Source of the DNA: Sipunculus nudus
Lineage: Eukaryota > Annelida > Sipuncula > Golfingiida > Sipunculidae
DNA: 64,000 nt
NCBI GenBank assembly: GCA_026874595.1
Contig: CM049313.1
Span: 27,650,008 to 27,714,007 of the forward strand
Direction: 5' to 3'
Positions 24,401 to 32,480 of the stretch are shown piece after piece (the first letter of the stretch is position 1; each line of letters starts with the position of its first letter). The notes beneath the pieces are model-generated. The model had not been told where the DNA came from, made no database searches, and worked only from the letters and a program-made list of their open reading frames with translations. Both the position numbers and the translations under genes were made by a program.

Positions 24401-27172
24401 TTCATTAAACATTCAGTTACTTCATTTATACTATCAGTTTCATCATTAATACATTCAGTTATTTCATTGATACATTCAGTTACCTCATTAATACATTCAG
24501 TGACTTCATTATTACATTCAGTTACTTCATTAATACTTTCAGTTACTTCATAATTACATTCAGTTACTTCATTAATACATTTAGTTACTTCATTAATACA
24601 TTTACTTCCCAAATTACTTGTTCCTCTCGTTTCAGTCATATGATATTTGTTGAGATTCAACTGGCACAGACCTTACAAGAAAAATCTGTAGTTCTGTGTA
24701 CCATTTAATATGGTGAAAACCTCTAACCTGCATGTCCCAAAGCCCAATATGCCAAGCAGAATTGCAAATTGAAAATGAAAAGAAAGCTGACAGTTTGGAC
24801 TGAACTGTGTTGTTTGTGCGTTTTTCTGTGTCCTTGAATTAACCACTTTTAAAATTATTGCCGATATAAATTTTTAAAAGTATAATATAGCAATATTGAC
24901 TAAACAGTCTCTAATATTGAGTGAGATCACTATAGTGTCTTTAAAAGTTGTATAAACAAATTCAGGTGCAAACCCGCGGGGGAAACGGTTAGGCATGCTG
25001 GGACCATTATCACACCAAAACGTCACAATAAAGAAATTCAAGCGGTTTCACTAAAAAGTAACTGATAACGTGAAGTTTACACATTAATTATGATTTGTTG
25101 ATAAAAAAATTCTCGCCATGCTAGTTGCGTTCTTCCATCCAAAGTTGGGGATTTTCTAGAAGAAACTGGTGGAGATTCGGAAAAAAGTCATGTTTTCGGG
25201 ACTTTTTATATTTTATTCATTCAGTTACTTCATTAATACATTGATATGCGAAAATAAAATGTCGCAAATTATTGTGTTATCTGCATAGCTAATTATTGCC
25301 CTTAAATAAAAGAAAATTTTCCAAGGGAATAGCCGAGGTGAGTCCCTGCTGACCAACCGTAAAACTTGCCGACCGGCTCATCGGTAGAGTACGAGGGGTG
25401 TAATACAGGAACAAAGGCTGATTTGCCGGCGTTAAGCTTGTGCAGTGCAAGGTGCCTGTGGAGGACAGGCAAAGGACAAGAGAAGATGTCTTCAGTGAAT
25501 TTGAGGCACCCTTGTCAAAGCGTTTCAAATTTTTCCCGATTGGCGATTGCCGCATGCTAATATCGAGTGTCACAAATTTATGATTTTTGTTATATTATCA
25601 TGCAAATATCGAATATCCCTGATTTGAGTGATATTCGATATTCACATGTGAATATCGAATTTCGAACATCGGTCAAACTTCAGTCCAATTTACTGTGATA
25701 TGTAGACCGACAAAACTAGTTAACCCCCGCCATGGGAGCTTCACTGGTCTTTAAAAGAATCCTGCCCGCCATGAGAGCTTCACTGGTCTTTAAAAGAATC
25801 CTGCCCGCCATGAGAGCTTCACTCGTCGTTCAAGAAACACTACACGCCCTGAGAGCTTCACTGGTCTTTCAAATATTCGTGCCCTCCATAAAAACTTCAC
25901 TGGTCTTTAAAGTATTCGTACCTGTCATGGGAGTATATCTGGTTTTTAAAGATATTCTACCTGTCACGAGAGTTTACCTGCTTTCTAGAGGTACCCTACC
26001 TGTCATGAGAGCTTATCAGGTTTCTAAAGATATCCTATCTGTCATGAGAACTTACCTGCTTTCTAACGATATCCTACCTGTCTTGACAGCTTAATTTGTT
26101 TCTAGGGATATCCTACCTGTCATGAGAGCTTCACTAATCACAACGCCATCCACGGGCGAACACTGCTTTCCAGCAATTTCTTCTGAATGGCCAACCATTA
26201 TCTGTGAATAAAAAGAAACATTGGCTACACTCATAGACATAGAAATGTGTATGGCTGCACTCAACCGGACTTCAAGTTACTTCCTGTTTATGAGGGGGGG
26301 GGGGGGGGAGGAGGGCAAATACCTAAGGCTTTGTGTACCTAACAATTCCAACATCATGCAATAAAAGCTTGATGGTAAAGTGTGTGTGTATATATATATA
26401 TGTATGTGTGTGACTTGGCTGGTCGTGCCATCTTGTGGACACGTCTTATAATAAATTGTTCATGTAAAAATCACGTCACCTGTATATGGTCTGTATTGCG
26501 TCTATAGCACTGCGCATGCGCATTTAAAAGATGTGTTCGCCATGTTCTTGTGATATTTGCTCTGTCAGATGAGCAAGTTATTCGACCCTAAAATATATAT
26601 CAAGCTTCATCACGGAAATTGCATAAAAGATGAAAACAAACAAGCTGAGAAAAGCAAGAACACATTAATTGACAGACTCGCGGCCAGAGCGTGGACCTCC
26701 ACCCTGGAGTAATTAAAATGTCATATAAAAGCTTGCCGCCTTTGGTTGAAATGTGTATACCCTGGAGTCATTTGAAGGGGAAACTTTTCTACGCTTCAGA
26801 ATTCCATACTCCTGGCTGCCATTCTTTAAATTAAATGTTCCATTATTTATATTCTTTATATCAGACTCAAAATCGACCATAACTGAATCACTCACGTAAC
26901 TAAACAAACTTAGTGGTGTAACTGAAAGTGAAATAAAGAGTTTTAACTATATACTTTTCCAGAAAGACACGGCCTGGCTCTTTGATCGTACATAAAATAC
27001 TTACCCTCTGGTGGTGGCGGCCTGCTAGGTGACGCCGCAGTCTGGGGAGGTCGACGTACGTGGTATCAGGTATAATCACGTACCAGCGGAAGGTCCCCAT
27101 GTGGTATGTACAGACCTTGACGAGTGACTGACGTAAGTGGGCGATTAATCTGACTCTGTCACGGGGAAGGCC

Positions 27173-27218
<46 letters not shown>

Positions 27219-30200
27219 CGTGTACAAGCTCTAAGGACACGACATTCAGGGAGTATCACAAGTTTATTGTGCAAATTTAATAAACTAAAACTAAAAATCA
27301 GAAGAGACACACAGAACAAATACCTCCGCCATGCTGCAAGGCCTGTCTCAACATCCAGGTCCGTCCCAAAAGTTAATTAACTCAGGGCCCGCCATTCCAC
27401 ATTAATTAATTAAAATCAATAGATTTAAAAAATAACGTGATATTAACAACAAAATAATTTGAAGAAAGGTGACACGGGAATGTCTGGTAAAGAACACCCA
27501 GTCAAGATGTAAAGTAAACTCGACATCACTGTGATATCATTAGAGAGCCAAAGCTTGTATTCATAACTTTGAATTAACTGTGAACTAATGGTAAAGCCAA
27601 AGAATTTTTTTTAAGTCTGTTACATAACAATCAGCTCACAGTGACATCTCAGGATGACGCCATACATGTGAATTCACATATGTGGTAGCATGGGTTGAGT
27701 TCATGTCTTTTAAAATTATTCGAATTTTTCTGGATTGATATATCTTAAATATCAATTGATTCTTTCAATTATGCGTTCCAAACCGGGTCACTCTCAACAC
27801 CACATAAGGAAGGAGAAATTATAATTCTGCATAAAGGAAAGGCTTTACATCAATGCCTGTTAGTAACAGAGATACTTGCTAAGACACTAGCTATCAAATT
27901 ACAAAAAAATATTAAATCTGTGATCAATACGGACCAAGCAGGTTTCATAAAAGGTTGTAATATAGCAGCAAACAGTATTAAACTGATTGGTGATGTTAAA
28001 ACGTTCACACATAAAAAAAACAAGGCGCCATATTAGCACTCGATTTTAGAAAAAAAAATTGACAACATATCCAAAAACTTGTTGAAACTTTCCGATTATT
28101 CGGATTTGGAGAATATTTTATCAAATGGTTTGAAATTGGTAATGATAACCCAGTGGATAACATAGACTTTGGAGCGATTTTAAATGTGGATGAGGGAAGG
28201 GGGGGGGGGGAGAGAGGGCGCATTATGTCCATCAAGCGTGAGGGGATGGGTGCGGGAGGGATATCCTCCCTCATAGGGTATAGAACTTTTTGTAAAAAAA
28301 TATAACATAAAAAAACGCATTTTTATGTAGTTTTTTTACCTTTCCTCCCATTTTTAATCTCATACTGCACCATACAAGAAATTAGTATAATATTGAATTT
28401 ACAGAATCATGCGTGCAAAATTGATCCATTTATTTCTTCATAAACAGTCTTCTTCGCATCACCGTGTTTTAATTTTACTCAAAGCAATGAAGCATAAAAT
28501 TAATATACTAAGTGGAAACGGATATACCATTTTCACGCTAACATGACATTTAAGATGTAATTATTAAATCAATAAACATAAACAATTTATGGAACACACA
28601 CCAAATTCAAGGATATAATTACACATTGTTTTATACTCTAAAATTGTTATATTCCAAAGCAGACCCGTCTATAAGGTGATCAATTTAGATGTTTAACATT
28701 AAGTATTTCCCACCATTCTCACGAATATGTAGTACATTTTATTTCAATCGTTTGCATCTAATAAATGCACAATACTGACCTTCATCACTAGAGATACTGA
28801 ACAGTTTGAACATTTCAGAAACAAAGGCCCCCGAGAAAAGCCTTCCATCAACAAACTGAAGGTTCGCTAAATGCTGTCCAGCCTTTCACCCCCTTGGGCC
28901 AAAAGTGCCCCCTCCCCCCCCCCCCCGATACAATTATGTATGTTTAAGGCAAAATCAATACAACAATATGATGTAACATGCCCTATGTATGACATTTATT
29001 GTATCCCCAGACAAAGTCGGGATACTATGGTTTCACGACGGTCCCGCCGCCGCCGCAGAAAAACCTTGTGAGCGGGATAACTAAAAAAATATTTCACTGA
29101 TCTTTTTCAAACTTTACATTTGTATAGATATAGGTAAGGGGACGAAGCCTATTTAAAATGGGGTCATGACCTATGCTAGGAGAGTGACCTTGACCTTGAA
29201 TAGGTCCATTTTTTTCTGAAAATAACACAAATTCTTAAATATCTCAAGTAAGCTTGCATGGACTGGTCCAAAAATCAAGGTGACCGAAGATCTTGGATAG
29301 CCTTGAGATATACCGGAAACTGGTGGCGCCACCTATTATCCTTTTCTTGTTTTTACGCCTTTTAATACCCCCATAATTGCCACTTGACAGTACTGTAAGC
29401 ATTATAAGTCAAACACTAATGGACAGATTTCTTTCATATTATGCACATGTAGAGAGATCGGTTATAGGATGAGGTCTATTTACATTTGGGTCATGACCTT
29501 TACCATGAGAGTGGCCTTGACCTTTAATGTGTCCATATTTGGTGAAAATCACACACCTCTTATGATATCTCCAGTGTTGATAGCCATATGGATTTCAAAC
29601 GTAACTTATGTATGGCCCACCACTAAAGTAAGAACCCTATAGGTTCTAGGGTCATGAGATCAAGGTCACTGGACTCGCATCGTAAAAGATACTGTGGATG
29701 CATTTTAAGCCAAACTTTCATCCCAGGTCTTCCATCTTGAATATATAGCTAACTTGCCAATAGTGGATGATCCATATCAATTTTGGGGTCACAAGGACAA
29801 AGGGCAAGGCCACAGGAGCTATCTGTCCAAAAATTAGTTACTGGATGATAATTCCTGCTTTTATTGATGTATTGATTTCACACTTGACTTATATATGTCC
29901 CATTGAAAAAGCAAGACTCCAACTGATTTTGGGGTCATGAGGTCAAAGATCAAGGTCACAGGACACATCTTTAAAAAGATTGTGGATGCATTTTCAGCCA
30001 AACATTTCATCTCAGACCTTACATCTTGCACATATAGTTCATCTGCCAATAGAGGAAGACCCCTATCAATTTTGAGGTCACAAGGTCAAAGGTAAAGGTC
30101 ACAGGAGCCATCTGTCCAAAAATTAGTTTCTGGATGATAATCCCTGCTTTTATTGATGTATGGATTTCAAACTTGACTTTTATATGACCCATTGGAAAAG

Positions 30201-31866
30201 CAAGACCCGAAATGATTTTCGGGTCATGAGGTCAAAGGTCAAGGTCACAGGAGCCATCTGTCCAAAAATTAGTTTCTGGATGATAATTCCTGCTTTTATT
30301 GATGTATGGATTTCAAACTTGACTTGTATATGTCCCATTGGAAAAGCAAGACCCGAATTGATTTTGGGGTCATGAGTTCAAAGGTCAAGGTCACAGGAGG
30401 CTAAGAGAATGACCTTGACCTTAAATCGGTCCATTTCTGCTGAAAATTACACAAACTCTTAAATATCTCAAGATCGTTTGCATGGATTGGTCCCAAAATC
30501 AAGGTGACAGAAGATCTTGGATAGCATTGTGATGTGCCAAAAGGTCAAGGTCACAGACCAACATCTTCAAAAAGATTGTGGATTGATAGATGGAAGAAAT
30601 AATAATTGTTTGCCAAGTGTCAGTATATGCTGCTAAAAATGGGGGCCAATTCTTAAAAGGGGGGGGGGGGGTTACTATGTCTTTGGGTAATGTGGCACCT
30701 GCGGCCAAGAAATGTCTAGTTTATTAACGGGTCCCTTGTTCCACAATATTTGATTTATTAGCAGGTCCCTTATTCCTCAATATATGATTTATTAGCGGGT
30801 CCCTTGTTCATCAATATTTGTTTAATTAGCAGGTCCATTGTTTATCAATATTTGATTTATTAGCGGGTCCTTTTTTCCTTAATTTTTTATTTATTAGAGG
30901 GTTCCTTGTTCCTCAATATTGTATTATAAGCTGATCCCTTGTTCATCAATATTTGATTTATTAGCGGGTTCCTTGTTCCTCAATATTTAATTTATTAGCG
31001 TTTCCCTTGTTCCTCGGTATTTGATTCAATAGCGGGTCCCTTGTTCCTCAATATTTGATTTATTAGCGGTTCCCTTGTTCATCAATATTTGATTTATTAC
31101 CGTTTCCCCTGTTCCTCGATATTTGATTTATTAAAGCGGGTTCCATGTAACAATATTTGATTATTAGCGGTTCCCTTGTTCATCAATATTTGATTTATTA
31201 CCGTTTCCCCTGTTCCTCGATATTTGATTTATTAAAGCGGGTCCCATGTAACAATATTTGATTATTAGCGGTTCCCTTGTTCATCAATATTTGATATATA
31301 TAAGAGGGTCCCTTGTTTTTCAATGTTTGATTATCAGCGGATTCTTTGTTCTCCAATATTTTATTATTAGTGGATCCCTTGTTCAACAATATTTGATTTA
31401 TTAGCGGGTCCCTTGTTCATCAATATTTGATATATTAATGGGTCCCTTGTTCCTCAATATTTGATTATTAGGGGGGGGGGGCTTGTTCATCAATATTTAA
31501 TTATTAGGGGGGACTTGTTCATCAGTATTTACCTGTGGTGAGTGTTACCGTAGTATCCCGTCTAGTTACCCCTCCTGTGGAGGTGATGAGGAGTTCAACC
31601 TTGGCCGCCATCTTTCCCCAGGTTTCAGCAGAAGCCCGCGCCCTGTCCAATGTCTGATTTGAAGTGATTATTCCAACATACGCAGACTCTCTCTTCTGGT
31701 AGTTGACGTAGAGATTGTTCACGCCATCTCCCTCGGCCTGTTGATCGGATCTATCGTGCCACCGATATAATACGACAAAAGGAATAAATACACCGAGCGT
31801 GAGTCCGGACAGTACACGAACAGTGATTACACGCTGTTTAGGTGGCCTACATAAACAGCCCATCAT
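12375..31866 (-). CDS. Chondroitin synthase / polymerising-factor-like glycosyltransferase, split gene (exons 1-4 of a longer gene)
   Basis: Four minus-strand exons join in compatible phases: 31866-31533 (ends phase 1), 27171-27005 (ends phase 0), 26201-26117 (ends phase 1), 12493-12375 (ends phase 0). Together they encode about 235 residues: a short cytoplasmic tail, one membrane anchor, a stem, then a Fringe/GT31-like domain. The order of landmarks matches the chondroitin synthase group, Golgi enzymes that extend glycosaminoglycan chains: a YVGIITSNQTL strand with an ETWG motif, a WYVIIPDTTYVDL segment where the family has its DxD loop, a CSPVDGVVISEAL segment, then a cysteine-containing DGIIGCISRHF segment. 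The usual DDD is replaced by PDTT, which suggests a chondroitin-polymerising-factor-like subunit with weak or no catalysis in this domain (inference). No 3' end was found. Introns are about 4.4, 0.8 and 13.6 kb. Confidence 0.72.
12667..13544 (-). mobile_element. 3' LTR
   Basis: 878 bp. It starts TGTTACGG and ends CTTGTAACA on the plus strand, giving perfect 6-bp inverted ends TGTTAC/GTAACA. On the minus strand a TATAAATA box lies near 13275 and an AATAAA signal near 12825, placed as expected for U3 and R/U5. Its left 28 bases match 23023-23050 with one mismatch, which identifies the remnant of the other LTR. Confidence 0.85.
13545..13555 (-). other. Polypurine tract
   Basis: The minus strand reads AGGAGGGGGAG directly before the first base of the 3' LTR, where the plus-strand DNA primer of an LTR element is expected. 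Confidence 0.75.
13690..14170 (-). pseudogene. Retrotransposon RNase H domain, broken
   Basis: The minus strand holds the RNase H landmarks in order, with frame shifts between them: LAVDACGTTAGAVLLQ (first Asp, about 14015-14040), TIEKECLALILALQH (Glu, about 13885-13925), a VYSDYNPLVF segment (Asp, about 13835), and a RDNVLADCLPR tail (about 13690-13720). This is the C-terminal end of the polyprotein and is followed by a non-coding stretch, the polypurine tract and the LTR. Confidence 0.75.
14300..15175 (-). pseudogene. Retrotransposon reverse transcriptase, broken
   Basis: The minus strand encodes a pre-RT linker (LTAQQQKDLKNLLRNYENLF, then LSHDVDIGE; 15175-14828), the fingers/palm region (TKTDPFPI, YVSKFDLLKGFWQVPL, AKKVSAFVT; 14726-14499) and the catalytic YIDDLVVYSD box (YIDD at 14440-14429), followed by LTVNLVKSEF. 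Around 14450-14490 about 30 bases are missing relative to the family and the frame changes. A stop (GLY*YKV) follows residue 75 of the palm segment. The linker directly follows the integrase tail, so RT is downstream of integrase. Confidence 0.82.
15162..16290 (-). pseudogene. Retrotransposon integrase, broken and catalytically dead
   Basis: The minus strand begins FYVKNGILIRKWRPPDV, then has a zinc-binding HHCC domain (H22, H29, C56, C59 of the 191-codon open segment at 16219-15644) and the DDE core. D93 (IVDCVGPLP) and E188 (ALERF) are present, but the middle Asp is Ser at position 152 (VQSSQGSNF). The 35-residue spacing to the Glu is kept. The Gln codon after ERFH is TAG (15646-15644). The C-terminal part continues with FAVRESFQESLGFSPFELVF, a frame change, then KMKTKYDKHVVGRTYEPGEK and LLPIPGRPLQAKYFSPYIVD. 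A frame change at the T-run near 15180 joins it to the RT linker (CHVNMLEPYNDR). Confidence 0.85.
16560..16980. repeat. 330-bp unit, isolated copy
   Basis: Carries the same modules as the units at 18900-19780: CACAAGATTGAGACCAGATG, a GGTTATGGAGAAGACTCAGA block, CAGCGCCCCCTAGCGG, a CATATCCGGAAAATGA block and CTGTAGTATGCTATAAGTAA. The internal order suggests 1.3 units. Confidence 0.7.
17260..18330. repeat. Tandem repeat, about 147-bp units
   Basis: About seven diverged units containing CGCCGAGTTATAAGCATT, a TGAAATCTCGTTTTTCC block, a CTCGTTTGACGAG hairpin and CATGTCAAGCTGGCAAAATG. The CTCGT-TTG-ACGAG inverted repeat recurs in most units. Unit starts are near 17257, 17458, 17605, 17752, 17899, 18040 and 18185. 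Confidence 0.85.
18900..19780. repeat. 330-bp repeat units with CTCF-like sites
   Basis: Three diverged units of about 315-330 bp. Each contains a CAGCGCCCCCTAGTGGC-like motif (19003-19019, 19317-19333, 19649-19666) followed by CATATCCGGAAAATGA, then CTGTAGAATGMTATATGTGA and a GACGCAAGAACCAGCAAG stretch. No coding is evident. Confidence 0.8.
20266..20480. repeat. Tandem hairpin units (GCTTGCCG...CGGCAAGC)
   Basis: Three units, of which two carry GCTTGCCGAAATC, a TTT loop and GATTCCGGCAAGC, an almost perfect hairpin. They are separated by CAAACAGACAGACAAACAGAC and CATACGCAACTGA. The third unit is rearranged (AAGCTTGCCGGAAATC, then GATTTCCGGCAAGC). They form the right edge of the nested insertion. 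Confidence 0.8.
20480..21560 (-). pseudogene. Retrotransposon gag tail and aspartic protease region, broken
   Basis: The minus strand first has a Ser/Asp/Lys-rich linker (21560-21180, frame changes). Then comes the protease core with IRILRDTGSGQTLML (DTG catalytic triad residues) within 21174-20815, ending PFKGI. An in-frame TAG at 20817-20815 separates it from LLLGNDAAGDKVQPVP, which continues in the same frame to 20480, where the nested insertion begins (SQNPVCCLPEI). The region between protease and integrase is otherwise missing. Confidence 0.78.
21612..22800 (-). pseudogene. Retrotransposon gag, broken
   Basis: The minus strand starts near 22800 with DPDPDQLERLTKDQLVRLGQ and runs through a Glu/Lys/Arg-rich coiled-coil-like region containing several stops and slips. 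The conserved LVPPFQEKEVDKYFLHF segment then leads into a 208-codon open part (22238-21612). That part has a capsid-like domain (AREIFTELSVEAAADYDQVK, EAYRQKFRNWEKRKEQT, LADDYLLTH) and ends in a CCHC zinc knuckle (CNYCKKDGHLISDC, residues 195-208), followed at once by TAG. The next open segment is in the same frame, so the TAG is a single nonsense change. Confidence 0.82.
22805..22980. repeat. Leader: A-rich run and GTAAACAATGTATT duplications
   Basis: Untranslated leader of the element. An A-run broken by single G/C bases lies at about 22839-22883, followed by four copies of a TTGTAAACAATGTATTGTAA-type repeat (22900-22965). Confidence 0.7.
23001..23013 (-). other. Putative tRNA primer-binding site
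   Basis: The minus strand reads TGGGCTCGTCCGGG nine bases after the 5' LTR end. It resembles the tRNA-Pro-type primer site TGGGGGCTCGTCCGGG with two G missing. Its position relative to the LTR stub supports the assignment; the exact tRNA is uncertain. Confidence 0.55.
23023..23050 (-). mobile_element. 5' LTR remnant (28 bp)
   Basis: TGTTACGGAACCTAATAACA followed by AGAGATCA matches the 3' LTR start at 12667 (one mismatch) and then switches abruptly into the 21-bp minisatellite. About 850 bp of this LTR, including its promoter, are gone. Confidence 0.8.
23051..24610. repeat. 21-bp minisatellite
   Basis: About 74 units of ACATTCAGTTACTTCATTAAT with variants (TTTATACTTTCAGT, TCAACACATTCAGT, CATAATTACATTCAG). 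The period is a multiple of 3, so long open frames arise: on the minus strand a NEVTECI heptapeptide repeat (23620-23417, 24660-24397), on the plus strand an FSYFINT repeat. The array directly abuts the truncated LTR. A stray unit (TTCATTCAGTTACTTCATTA) sits at about 25215. Confidence 0.95.
24611..25725. other. Unassigned intron-3 sequence with a GC-richer patch
   Basis: Mostly AT-rich. At 25289-25573 both strands are open for 60-95 codons. The plus-strand reading near 25450-25570 contains EDVFSEFEAPLSKRFKFFPI, which looks more protein-like than the minus reading, but I do not recognise a family. AATATCGAATATC-type inverted motifs occur at 25605-25670. It could be a transposon remnant. Confidence 0.5.
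25726..26122. repeat. 39-bp minisatellite overlapping a splice donor
   Basis: Ten units of 39 bp (plus strand: CATGAGAGCTTCACTGGTCT, then TTAAAGATATCCTACCTGT). The unit at the right edge is the 3' end of exon 3 with its 5' splice site, so the array grew from that junction. On the minus strand most units carry ACAG|GTAGG-type donors (gt at 26116, 26077, 25999, 25960, 25921), and one has a perfect CAG|GTAAGT (gt at 26055). The plus strand is open for 120 codons only because 39 is divisible by 3. Confidence 0.9.
26117..26201 (-). CDS. Exon 3 of the glycosyltransferase gene
   Basis: 85 nt. Acceptor TTCTTTTTATTCACAG (AG at 26203-26202), donor ATGACAG|GTAGGA (GT at 26116-26115). It starts in phase 0, matching the end of exon 2, and encodes IMVGHSEEIAGKQCSPVDG then VVISEALMT, leaving one base. 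It corresponds to the part of chondroitin synthases after the DxD loop, which has a conserved Cys and a small-residue stretch before a VLLSR-like strand. The donor lies in the first unit of the 39-bp minisatellite. Confidence 0.7.
26202..27004 (-). other. Intron 2
   Basis: About 800 bases with no other exon seen. It includes a G-run at 26296-26309 and an alternating GT/TA microsatellite at 26382-26412. The 64-codon minus-strand frame at 26907-26713 resembles nothing in the family. Confidence 0.6.
27005..27171 (-). CDS. Exon 2 of the glycosyltransferase gene
   Basis: 167 nt. The acceptor is CTCTCTCCAG (AG at 27173-27172) and its pyrimidine tract is a pure (CT)n microsatellite. The donor is CAGAGG|GTAAGTAT (GT at 27004-27003), close to the ideal consensus. 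The first two bases GC complete the codon left by exon 1 (GGC, Gly), and 55 codons follow, ending in phase 0. It encodes RLIAHLRQSLVKVCTYHMG and FRWYVIIPDTTYVDLPRL. This is the beta-alpha-beta core with the aligned position of the family's DDDxYV metal-binding loop, here PDTTYV. Confidence 0.8.
27172..27213. repeat. (GA)n microsatellite forming the exon 2 pyrimidine tract
   Basis: About 19 GA dinucleotides on the plus strand. On the minus strand they are (CT)n running directly into the CAG acceptor of exon 2. Confidence 0.9.
27490..27710. repeat. Diverged copy of the palindromic 111-bp repeat family
   Basis: Shares ATCACTGTGATATCATTAGA, a GTTACATAACA block and AGGATGACG with the array that starts at 36838. 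It is a solitary remnant in intron 1. Confidence 0.65.
27840..28150 (+). pseudogene. LINE (L1/Tx1-like) reverse transcriptase fragment
   Basis: The plus strand encodes LAKTLAIKLQKNIKSVINTD and QAGFIKGCNIAANSIKLIGD, then LALDFRKKIDNI and, after a frame slip, a FGFGEYFIKW segment. These match the RT core of L1-type non-LTR retrotransposons (the TDQxGFIKGR motif, then the LDFEKAFD catalytic region, here RKKID). Frames shift at A-runs near 28015 and 28055. It is an old 5'- and 3'-truncated copy in intron 1, antisense to the host gene. Confidence 0.75.
29001..30724 (+). mobile_element. Non-coding TIR element, GTATCCCCAGAC family, copy 1
   Basis: Starts with a hairpin (GTATCCCCAGAC, AAA, GTCGGGATAC at 29001-29025), then a CCG-rich stretch (CCGCCGCCGCCGC). 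Direct repeats of about 145 bp follow, with TCAAAGGTCAAGGTCACAGG, TTAGTTTCTGGATGATAAT and one GGTGGCGCCACC palindrome (29332-29343). It ends with a G-run and TGGCACCTGCGGCCAAGAAA near 30720. The copy at 43621-45243 is the same family in reverse and keeps the terminal GTCTGGGGATAC, so the ends are 12-bp inverted repeats. No protein is encoded. Confidence 0.7.
30725..31527. repeat. 34-bp minisatellite next to the exon 1 donor
   Basis: About 23 diverged units of GCGGGTCCCTTGTTCCTCAA followed by TATTTGATTTATTA. Some are shortened to about 30 bp. The array ends four bases before the intronic donor sequence of exon 1. Confidence 0.92.
31533..31866 (-). CDS. Exon 1 of the glycosyltransferase gene (start, membrane anchor)
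   Basis: Starts at tandem ATGATG (31866-31861) and gives MMGCLCRPPKQRVITVRVL, a hydrophobic anchor at about residues 18-35 (SGLTLGVFIPFVVLY), then a short stem and the start of the catalytic-type fold: ESAYVGIITSNQTLDRARA, then ETWGKMAAKVELLITS. A short basic tail, an anchor and a lumenal domain make a Golgi type II protein. Donor CACCACAG|GTAAATA at 31532. The exon ends in phase 1 and meets exon 2 exactly. The upstream 5' UTR and promoter are not defined. Confidence 0.75.
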
Positions 31867-32181
31867 ACAAGTCTGGACAAAGACAAATATGGCCCCACCG
31901 TGTTAAAGACACAAGGTGTACCGGACCACTGTTAATGGATCAGCCGTCCAGAACTAGTAGCACTTTCTTGTATAGCCAATCCTAATTCCAACTACTGTTT
32001 TCCTCTTATCAGATGGTGTAAAGATCAATGTTTGTATGACAAAAATCCAGGGTTTACGAAAGCAACAATAAGATATCTCTGTGATCTTGCCTCTGCTGAA
32101 GAACATCTCAGATGACCCGAGCAGTGATGCGTCAAAATCACGCCTCACTGCGGCGACCTCTCGATGGGATATTGCATCGCA

Positions 32182-32230
<49 letters not shown>

Positions 32231-32480
32231 TGTGTGTATATATATAGGCCTATGTGTGTGTGTGTGGGGGGGGGGGGGGAGGGGTGCATTGTCAAATATG
32301 AGTACGTTGCAATATCAGCATGCATGAAAAACTAATATTCCGTGTGAAAAGAAACTGTTATTGATTGAGACTGGTTGACAGTTTGGCACCAAAAGTGCGA
32401 GAACACCAGCTCGAATGTACCATACAGTGATCAGTCACGTGACGTCACGGCTATTCGGAGAATAGATTCACGGACGCAAT
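31867..32480. other. Upstream of the glycosyltransferase start: microsatellites
   Basis: No exon seen. It holds a (TA)n tract at 32184-32227, a short GT run and a G-run at 32264-32280. The plus and minus open frames across the TA tract are low-complexity by-products. The true promoter may lie here or beyond. Confidence 0.6.

Larger units (their letters stand above)
27214..31532 (-). other. Intron 1, repeat-filled
   Basis: About 4.4 kb between exons 2 and 1. In plus order it contains a diverged copy of the 111-bp palindromic repeat, a LINE RT fragment, a G-run at 28200-28210, a C-run at 28913-28926, the TIR element at 29001-30724 and the 34-bp minisatellite up to the exon 1 donor. The stretch 28150-29000 shows nothing else. 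Confidence 0.65.

Noticed and set aside
23205-24660. Heptapeptide-repeat proteins from the 21-bp minisatellite
   Set aside because: The period is a multiple of three, so open frames are expected on both strands; they break irregularly and have no flanking gene structure.
25732-26094. 120-codon plus-strand frame in the 39-bp array
   Set aside because: By-product of a period divisible by three and antisense to exon 3; no protein-like features.
32081-32335. Frames rich in IYIYIY across (TA)n
   Set aside because: Microsatellite translation.
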